From Dehalococcoidales bacterium (lineage in GTDB: Bacteria; Chloroflexota; Dehalococcoidia; Dehalococcoidales; GCA-2688105), in contig DAOWJS010000022.1 in NCBI GenBank assembly GCA_030640255.1, forward strand, positions 1 to 11,185: a DNA stretch of 11,185 nt. The letters are read 5' to 3'. The notes beneath the pieces are model-generated. The model was given only the letters and a program-made list of their open reading frames with translations, was not told the DNA's origin and did not search any database. How positions within the stretch are numbered: the first letter of the stretch is position 1; the number at the start of each line of letters is the position of its first letter. The position numbers and the translations under genes were made by a program. Of this stretch, positions 6,786-11,185 are shown one piece after another.

Positions 6786-7397
6786 TTGAACCAGGGTCTC
6801 ATACCTACCTCTGAAGCAGTATCCAGGCTCGTCCAGGAGCTTAACAAGCTACCGGGTATTGGACCCAAGAGCGCCCAGCGACTCGCCTACTATCTGCTCC
6901 GTGCCCCTCAAGAGCAAGCCAGTCTGTTAGCCCAAGCCATACTGTCAGCAAAACAGGAGACTAAGCTATGCTCCATTTGCTTTAATGTTACCGACGCCGA
7001 CCCCTGCCCCATCTGTCGCAGTGACCAGCGCGACCGGACCAAGGTCTGCATTGTGGAACAGCCCCAGGACATTTTAGCTTTAGAGCATACCAGGATTTAT
7101 AACGGACTGTATCACGTGCTCCACGGTGCCATTTCCCCCACCGAGGGGGTGGGGGCGGATAATATAAGAATCAAGGAGCTTATGGAGCGGTTACAGAATG
7201 GCTCAGTAGATGAGGTTATCCTGGCGACTAACCCCAATCTTGAGGGGGAACAGACCGCAATGTATCTAAATAAGCTGATTTCACCCCTGGGCATCAGGGT
7301 TACCCGCCTCGCCCGGGGACTCCCCTTCGGCACCGAGCTGGAATATGCCGACGACATTACCCTCACCCGAGCCATAGAAGGAAGGCAGGAGTTTTAG
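6786..7397 (+). CDS. recR: Recombination mediator protein RecR
   Basis: RecR works with RecO (and RecF) to load RecA onto SSB-coated single-stranded DNA at gaps during recombinational repair. The 203-aa protein has the full family layout. A helix-hairpin-helix LPGIGPKSAQRLAYYLL (22-38) is followed by a zinc finger C62-x2-C65-x8-C74-x2-C77, and then a TOPRIM domain beginning VCIVEQPQD (E91) and including GLYHVLHGAISPTEGVGADN. The start is TTG at 6786. AAGGAG (6772-6777) lies 8 nt upstream and the translated N-terminus fits the family, so this rare start is well supported. It follows ybaB after a 252-bp repeat-filled gap with no clear promoter, so its transcription may depend on dnaX-ybaB read-through. 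recO lies about 1 kb downstream. Confidence 0.97.
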   Translation: MNQGLIPTSEAVSRLVQELNKLPGIGPKSAQRLAYYLLRAPQEQASLLAQAILSAKQETKLCSICFNVTDADPCPICRSDQRDRTKVCIVEQPQDILALEHTRIYNGLYHVLHGAISPTEGVGADNIRIKELMERLQNGSVDEVILATNPNLEGEQTAMYLNKLISPLGIRVTRLARGLPFGTELEYADDITLTRAIEGRQEF

Positions 7398-7472
7398 CAC
7401 CCAGAGTCATTTATCAAAGGGTAGAGTAAAGGAGCATAACCCCTTCTGGTAAGGTTAATAGATTATTAGGTG

Positions 7473-7542
7473 ACCTACACTCCCCCTTCCCTTGGTTAAG
7501 GGAAGGGGGAGTGTAGGTAAGAGAGGGGCTCCGCCCCTCTCT
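7473..7542 (-). repeat. Dispersed repeat copy B1: 21-bp perfect hairpin plus GC palindrome
   Basis: ACCTACACTCCCCCTTCCCTT (7473-7493) pairs perfectly over 21 bp with 7498-7518 around a GGTT loop. Directly after it, AGAGAGGGGC (7520-7529) pairs with GCCCCTCTCT (7533-7542) over 10 bp around TCC. The order, C-rich hairpin then GAGAGG palindrome, is the same as in the - strand copy at 9180-9237, so this copy is read on the - strand. No T-run follows the large hairpin, so it is not a textbook terminator, although it could still affect or stabilise the recR transcript. Confidence 0.75.
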
Positions 7543-7580
7543 AAAATCTCTTCCCTGAAGGGAAAATGATAAATGATAGT

Positions 7581-7670
7581 AGAGAGTCAAAGAGAGGCGA
7601 AGCCTCTCTTACATAATCAATTCCCCCTTTCCTTTCAAGGAGAGGGGGATAAAGGGGGAGAGGTTCAACC
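7581..7670 (+). repeat. Dispersed repeat copy B2
   Basis: This copy starts with GAGAGTCAAAGAGAGGCG (7582-7599). It includes the palindrome AAGAGAGGC-gaa-GCCTCTCTT (7590-7610), a C-rich/G-rich hairpin (7623-7634 with 7637-7648, fully paired with one G-T wobble), and the tail GATAAAGGGGGAGAGGTT. It aligns almost base for base with the reverse complement of 9165-9246. With copy B1 it forms a head-to-head pair that fills the gap between recR and the methyltransferase gene. No coding potential is seen in 7398-7728. Confidence 0.75.
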
Positions 7671-7731
7671 TTAAAAGGTAAATTTGGGTTAGGCAAAGCT
7701 GTGAGTGGAAAAAGATGAGAGGAGGTGAATG

Positions 7732-8286
7732 ATGCTGAGCGAGAACAAACTTAAACCGGAGCCCGATGCTGTTTACAAGATCAATATATGGTTTTGGAAG
7801 TTCACTGATCTTATCTGGAACCCACGACGACACTTAAAGAAGATCCCATTAAAAGAGGGAATGGTAGTGGTCGATTATGGGTGTGGGCCAGGCCGTTATG
7901 CGCTGCCTATAGCCCAGTTAGTCGGGCCGAAGGGCAAAGTCTTCGCCGTAGATATACAACCGTTAGCTATCAGAATAATAAAGAAGAAGGCGACTCGTGA
8001 GGGCTTAACAAACATAGAGGCGATCTTGGTCGATTCCTACGATACTGGGATTCAAGGTTCAAGTACCGACCTAGCTTTACTAGTTGATACCTTTCATCAG
8101 ATAGGAGATCATAGTGCATTGTTTCGAGAGATTCACCGAATACTTAAACAGGATGGCATTCTCTTCATGGATCCTGGCCATATGAAATTGTCAAGAGCAA
8201 GAGAAATAGTGGAAGGTATCAGCCTTTTTACAATAGCTGAATGTCGGGGGCACGATATGCTGGTTGCCCCAAAACCTAAGCAATGA
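7732..8286 (+). CDS. Class I SAM-dependent methyltransferase
   Basis: This 184-aa cytosolic protein has a Rossmann-type SAM-binding fold. Motif I is VVDYGCGPGRYALPIA (D48, G50, G52, G54), and the acidic residue that binds the SAM ribose is D74 in VFAVDIQPLAI. These are followed by ILVDSYDTGI, DLALLVDTFHQI and the helix-strand EIHRILKQDGILFMDPGHM. It resembles the UbiE/Methyltransf_11-type enzymes, and its substrate cannot be read from the sequence. AGGAGG (7720-7725) is 6 nt before the ATG at 7732 and only 3 nt before the ATG at 7729, so the second ATG is preferred; the difference is one residue. The gene sits between recR and recO with repeats upstream, and is not part of the known RecFOR pathway. 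It may be a late arrival at this site, which is an inference from context. Confidence 0.85.
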   Translation: MLSENKLKPEPDAVYKINIWFWKFTDLIWNPRRHLKKIPLKEGMVVVDYGCGPGRYALPIAQLVGPKGKVFAVDIQPLAIRIIKKKATREGLTNIEAILVDSYDTGIQGSSTDLALLVDTFHQIGDHSALFREIHRILKQDGILFMDPGHMKLSRAREIVEGISLFTIAECRGHDMLVAPKPKQ

Positions 8287-8360
8287 GACCGGTAATCTCA
8301 CCTAGCATGGCCTCCGCTGCTTAGCAAAGCCCAAAAGCACTATTAATAAGAGTAATCAAA

Positions 8361-9113
8361 ATGTCCAAACCACGAACTTACCAGACTGAGGCGATTATTA
8401 TCAGGAAGATTAAGCTGGGGGAGGCGGATAGAATCCTTACCCTCTACACCCCCCGCCTGGGTAAGATTAGAGCCGTAGCCAAGGGGGTCAGGCGCCCCAG
8501 AAGTAAGCTCGCCGGACACCTTGAACTTCTCACCCACAGCCAGGTATCGCTGGCTCGGGGTAGGAACCTGGATACTATTATCGGCAGCCAAACTATCAAT
8601 AGCTTCCTCCCACTGAAGAGCGACCTATGGCTCACCTCCTGCGCCCTTTATGCCATTGAGCTAGTTGACCAGTTTACCGCCGACGATATTGAAAATTACC
8701 CTTTGTTCCAATTACTGCTGGAGACAATGGAGCACCTGTGCCAGGGTGGCAATAATGAACTGGCACTGCGCTATTTTGAACTGCACCTCCTTAACGAAGT
8801 TGGCTACCGACCCCAGCTCCAGCAGTGCGTCTCCTGCCAGTCAACGCTTGAGCCTGCCATTTACTCATTCTGTCCCAGTGCCGGCGGTATGCTGTGCCCC
8901 CATTGCCGCCAGAACCAGTTAACCTACCCCATCTCAGTTGATGGACTAAACGGTCTACGATTACTACAGAGCAGCGACTATAATACTGCCCGCAAGCTGA
9001 AAATGAATCCGAAACTATCTGATGAACTAGAGGGAGTAATGAGAAACTACCTTAAATACCTCCTGGAACGAGAGATAAAGTCAACCGCCTGGCTGGATGC
9101 TTTAAGACAATAA
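8361..9113 (+). CDS. recO: DNA repair protein RecO
   Basis: RecO binds SSB and RecR and helps RecA displace SSB at single-stranded gaps. It also anneals complementary strands. The 250-aa protein has the family's N-terminal OB-fold, starting YQTEAIIIRKIKLGEADRIL and continuing through LYTPRLGKIRAVAKGVRRPRS. A helical domain follows, with a zinc finger made of C156-x2-C159 and C179-x2-C182; an extra C171 lies between them. Length is normal. The ATG at 8361 matches the family start, but the upstream sequence (AATAAGAG) is only a weak ribosome-binding site. The 74-bp gap after the methyltransferase shows no clear terminator. Physical closeness of recO and recR fits their joint function. Confidence 0.95.
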   Translation: MSKPRTYQTEAIIIRKIKLGEADRILTLYTPRLGKIRAVAKGVRRPRSKLAGHLELLTHSQVSLARGRNLDTIIGSQTINSFLPLKSDLWLTSCALYAIELVDQFTADDIENYPLFQLLLETMEHLCQGGNNELALRYFELHLLNEVGYRPQLQQCVSCQSTLEPAIYSFCPSAGGMLCPHCRQNQLTYPISVDGLNGLRLLQSSDYNTARKLKMNPKLSDELEGVMRNYLKYLLEREIKSTAWLDALRQ

Positions 9114-9127
9114 CCAACTATGAGATA

Positions 9128-9246
9128 GTTTATCAACCTCATCCCCTTAGATATTTGTTTCCCAACCTACCCCCTTTATCCCCCTCCCTTGATAAGGGAG
9201 GGGGAATTGGTTATATAAGAGAGGCTCCGCCTCTCTTTGACTCTCC
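9128..9246 (-). repeat. Dispersed repeat copy C
   Basis: Read on the - strand this starts GGAGAGTCAAAGAGAGGCG (reverse complement of 9228-9246). It runs through the palindrome AAGAGAGGC-tcc-GCCTCTCTT (9217-9237), the perfect 11-bp hairpin CCCCCTCCCTT-gat-AAGGGAGGGGG (9180-9204), GATAAAGGGGGTAGGTT, and ends with a tail GGGGATGAGGTTGATAAA (reverse complement near 9128-9146). It is the most complete copy in the window. It lies directly after recO, so it could act at the 3' end of that transcript. Confidence 0.75.
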
Positions 9247-9299
9247 TTTAGTATTTACTTCTTAAAGGATAGGGGAGGAATAGGTTTTTGAAGAGGATT

Positions 9300-9314
9300 G
9301 GGGGCGTAGCCCCC
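9300..9314. repeat. GGGGGC-gta-GCCCCC palindrome
   Basis: This 6-bp perfect stem with a GTA loop is almost identical to the palindrome at the left edge of the window (AGGGGC-gta-GCCCCT). It is preceded by GATTGGGGGCGTAG. It is likely a small detached piece of the same repeat family. Confidence 0.5.
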
Positions 9315-9327
9315 ACATACGATTCTA

Positions 9328-9342
9328 GGGTGGGAGGGTGGG
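9328..9342 (+). other. Single-nucleotide-loop G-quadruplex motif
   Basis: GGGTGGGAGGGTGGG is four runs of three guanines with loops T, A and T. This is the pattern expected to give a very stable parallel G-quadruplex. It sits on the non-template strand about 37 bp upstream of the predicted -35 box of lysS. Folding in the cell is an inference. Confidence 0.7.
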
Positions 9343-9378
9343 AAGAAAGAGGTTGCTAAACAAGCTCACAACTTCTGT

Positions 9379-9407
9379 TTTACTATAGGGCAAAGATAGC
9401 ATATAAT
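9379..9407 (+). promoter_or_regulatory. Predicted promoter for lysS
   Basis: A perfect -10 box TATAAT (9402-9407) lies 17 bp after TTTACT (9379-9384, 4 of 6 to the -35 consensus). The start would be near 9414, giving a leader of about 73 nt. No T-box is seen: the conserved T-box bases ACCGCG are missing, and the only AGGGTGG lies upstream of the promoter. Confidence 0.55.
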
Positions 9408-9427
9408 AACCGAAAGTAGGATAATTT

Positions 9428-9472
9428 ATGGCTGAAGGGCAGGGGCTCTCAGTCTTTTTGCTAATATCATAA
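9428..9472 (+). other. Possible 14-codon leader ORF before lysS
   Basis: ATG at 9428 begins a 14-residue frame (MAEGQGLSVFLLIS) ending at TAA 9470-9472. AGGA (9418-9421) sits 6 nt before the ATG. The stop codon overlaps AAGGAA (9471-9476), the likely ribosome-binding site of lysS. It contains no lysine, so lysine attenuation is not suggested. It could couple or tune lysS translation, or be chance. Confidence 0.25.
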
Positions 9473-9486
9473 GGAATAAGCTAGAG

Positions 9487-10968
9487 ATGACGTCCAGACT
9501 AGACCGGGTAACTCAACAACGGCGGCGAAAGCTGGAGAGGATTCGCGCCCGGGGCATTAACCCCTACCCCTACGGCTATCACCGCAGCCACACTACCCAA
9601 CAAGCCACCGTCCTACTTAAACAGCAAGAGGACTCCGGTCAAACCGGGGCGATGGTAGTTAATGTTGCCGGACGGATTACAGCTAACCGACCTATGGGCA
9701 AAATTTCCTTCCTTGATATAGGCGACGGTTCAGGAAAGATTCAGCTATACTTCCATCATGACCGCCTTGATGAAGCCAGCCTCAAGCTATTTAAGGATAT
9801 AGATATCGGCGATATTATCGGGGTCAACGGTAAGCTCTTCCGGACCAAAAGTGGAGAACCAACCATTAAGGCAGAAAATTTCACCCTGCTGGCTAAGTCG
9901 CTTCAGCCCCTGCCTGAGAAATGGCACGGGCTGGGTGATATTGACAAGCGATACCGCCAACGCTACCTTGACCTCATTGCCAACACCGAGACTAAAGGAA
10001 TTTTCCAGGTGCGTAGCCAGGTTATTACCGCTATACGGCAATTCCTCAACCAGCAAGGCTTTATGGAAGTAGAAACGCCGGTTCTGCAGCCGTCAGCCGG
10101 GGGTGCCCTAGCCCGTCCCTTTATCACCCACCACCACGCCCTCAACCAGGATTTCTACCTGCGCATTGCCCCTGAGCTTCACCTCAAGCGACTGATTGTG
10201 GGTGGTTTTGACAAGGTTTACGAGCTGGGGCGTATCTTCCGCAATGAAGGCATCTCCACCAAGCATAATCCCGAGTTCACCATGCTGGAAAGCTATGAAG
10301 CCTATGCCGACTATAATGATGTGATGAATATGTTAGAGGCGATGGTATCTGAGGTCAGCCAACAGGTTTTGGGCACCGACAAGATTGAGTTTGGCGATAA
10401 TGTCATTAACCTCAAGCCACCGTGGCGGCGCCTGGAGCTACGCCAGGCAGTAATAGAATTCGGTGGCATAGATTTCGTGCAATATCCGACCGCCGATTTG
10501 CTAAGGGCTGAAATGGAGGAAATAGGACTGGAGGTTGACCCCCAGAAGAACTGGGCACGACTGGTTGATGAGCTTATTTCCACCTTTGTCGAACCCAAAC
10601 TGATACAGCCCACCTTCGTTATGGATTACCCGGTTTCACTGTCACCCCTGGCCAAGACCAAGCCTGATAATGACCGCGTGGTGGAGCGTTTTGAAGCCTT
10701 TGCCGGGGGTATGGAGATTGCTAATGCCTTCACCGAACTCAACGACCCGATAGAGCAAAGACAGCGCTTCCTCCAGCAACAAGAGGCGCGCCAGACAGAA
10801 GGTGAGGCAATAGAGACCGTTGATGAAGATTTTCTGCTGGCACTGGAGTACGGCATGCCGCCTACCGGGGGGCTGGGGGTTGGCATTGACCGCCTGGTGA
10901 TGCTTCTATCAAATCAACAGTCAATCCGTGAGGTCATCCTGTTCCCCCAGCTCAGGGAAAAACCGTAA
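9487..10968 (+). CDS. lysS: Lysine--tRNA ligase, class II
   Basis: The product charges tRNA(Lys) with lysine in two steps using ATP. The 493-aa length is normal for bacterial class II LysRS. The N-terminal OB-fold that reads the anticodon covers roughly residues 55-145 (GRITANRPMGKISFLDIGDG). The catalytic domain shows motif 1 with the conserved proline P198 (GFMEVETPVL), motif 2 FRNEGISTKHNPEFTMLE (R252, E254), and motif 3 GGLGVGIDRLVMLL with R469. The LysRS-typical MDYPVSLSPLAK and GGMEIANAFTELNDP segments are also present. The ATG at 9487 is preceded by AAGGAA (9471-9476), 10 nt away. A promoter is predicted at 9379-9407. The following gene starts only 34 bp after the stop, across a repeat fragment. 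Confidence 0.98.
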   Translation: MTSRLDRVTQQRRRKLERIRARGINPYPYGYHRSHTTQQATVLLKQQEDSGQTGAMVVNVAGRITANRPMGKISFLDIGDGSGKIQLYFHHDRLDEASLKLFKDIDIGDIIGVNGKLFRTKSGEPTIKAENFTLLAKSLQPLPEKWHGLGDIDKRYRQRYLDLIANTETKGIFQVRSQVITAIRQFLNQQGFMEVETPVLQPSAGGALARPFITHHHALNQDFYLRIAPELHLKRLIVGGFDKVYELGRIFRNEGISTKHNPEFTMLESYEAYADYNDVMNMLEAMVSEVSQQVLGTDKIEFGDNVINLKPPWRRLELRQAVIEFGGIDFVQYPTADLLRAEMEEIGLEVDPQKNWARLVDELISTFVEPKLIQPTFVMDYPVSLSPLAKTKPDNDRVVERFEAFAGGMEIANAFTELNDPIEQRQRFLQQQEARQTEGEAIETVDEDFLLALEYGMPPTGGLGVGIDRLVMLLSNQQSIREVILFPQLREKP

Positions 10969-10976
10969 AGAATAGG

Positions 10977-10994
10977 GAGAGTCAAAGAGGGGCG
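10977..10994 (+). repeat. 18-nt repeat word between lysS and the ATP-grasp gene
   Basis: GAGAGTCAAAGAGGGGCG matches the family word GAGAGTCAAAGAGAGGCG with one substitution. It lies 8 bp after the lysS stop and reads directly into the downstream coding frame. Only the left end of the repeat is present here. Confidence 0.6.
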
Positions 10995-11002
10995 ATTGGC
11001 AT

Positions 11003-11185
11003 GTGGAAGCACTGCGAAAAGCCCTCAACAGGAGGGGCATTCCCACAGACCATTTCCTCATCACCTGTTTCATGGCAGGGATCTCCCATAAGCCATATGT
11101 CGGCATAGAAGAGCAGGCGTTAGAGGAATATGATGCTATTATCGTGAGAAGCATCCCTACCGGCTCGCTGGAGCAGGTCATCTTC
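11003..11185 (+). CDS. RimK-type ATP-grasp ligase, 5' part only
   Basis: This frame runs off the window after 61 codons. VEALRKALNRRG looks like the first helix of the pre-ATP-grasp domain. EEYDAIIVRSIPTGSLEQVIF is characteristic of RimK-like ligases that add glutamate or similar amino acids to a cofactor or protein tail, such as the MptN/CofF group. The frame is open back to 10976 and reads GESKRGDWHVEAL. The DWHV could belong to the family's usual start (a strand followed by DRPxWH), but that first strand is absent and a TAG stop lies at 10973-10975. The only in-frame start codon is GTG at 11003; GAGG at 10987-10990, inside the repeat, is a poor ribosome-binding site. The gene may therefore be 5' truncated or use an unusual start. 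Family is fairly sure, substrate unknown, intactness doubtful. Confidence 0.6.
   Translation, partial: MEALRKALNRRGIPTDHFLITCFMAGISHKPYVGIEEQALEEYDAIIVRSIPTGSLEQVIF

Noticed and set aside
7609..7833. 74-aa - strand frame across the repeat and the methyltransferase start
   Set aside because: Made largely of repeat sequence (IPLSLKGKGELIM-like ends), with no start signal and no recognisable domain.
8665..8922. 85-aa + strand frame inside recO
   Set aside because: Out-of-frame shadow; RecO is continuous with its zinc-finger cysteines in the main frame.
7473..9314. Clustered repeats as a possible CRISPR array
   Set aside because: Copies are few, differ in length and orientation, are interrupted by two genes and lack regular spacers; no cas gene is present.
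9326..9342. AGGGTGG as the core of a T-box riboswitch before lysS
   Set aside because: The conserved T-box continues with ACCGCG, which is missing. The site is upstream of the predicted transcription start, and no specifier stem is evident.
11001..11108. ATG-started frame beginning MWKHCEK
   Set aside because: It ends after 35 codons at TAG and has no family features, while the overlapping GTG frame carries clear RimK-like sequence.

Overview
The window looks like a piece of an uncultured bacterial chromosome. It is most likely Chloroflexota, class Dehalococcoidia or a close relative. This is an inference from three things: a tubulin/FtsZ-superfamily gene beside gap, a RimK-type ATP-grasp gene after lysS, and small GC-rich palindromes scattered through the intergenic DNA. 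The domain is certain, because DnaX, RecR, RecO and YbaB are bacterial families. Every supported gene lies on the + strand; open frames on the - strand are shadows.

Layout. 1-220: a copy of a dispersed palindromic repeat, then a good sigma-70 type promoter. 221-703: a SLOG/TIGR00725-type nucleotide-binding protein. 838-3168: eno and gap, 30 bp apart, the lower glycolysis/gluconeogenesis pair. 3257-4432: a CetZ/FtsZ-like GTPase with its own promoter. 4657-6533: dnaX and ybaB, overlapping by 4 bp. 6534-6785: a repeat-filled spacer. 6786-7397: recR, starting at TTG. 7398-7731: a spacer made almost wholly of hairpins. 7732-8286: a small SAM methyltransferase. 8361-9113: recO. 9114-9486: a spacer with repeats, a short-loop G-quadruplex motif, a promoter and a possible 14-codon leader ORF. 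9487-10968: lysS. 11003-11185: the 5' part of a RimK-like ATP-grasp ligase, cut by the window edge.

The genes are mainly housekeeping. dnaX-ybaB-recR is a widely conserved replication/repair cluster, and recO, whose product partners RecR in loading RecA, lies about 1 kb beyond recR. No defence system, CRISPR array, transposase or prophage gene is visible.

The least ordinary part is the non-coding DNA. One composite repeat is present in both orientations in at least five intergenic places. It is built from an 18-nt word GAGAGTCAAAGAGAGGCG, a GCCTCTCTT palindrome arm, a C-rich/G-rich hairpin, and a tail like GGGGTGAGGTTGAYAAATAA. It splits ybaB from recR, fills the gap between recR and the methyltransferase, and appears to form the very 5' end of the ATP-grasp gene after lysS, where the expected first beta strand is missing. 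The tubulin homologue is the most interesting protein.
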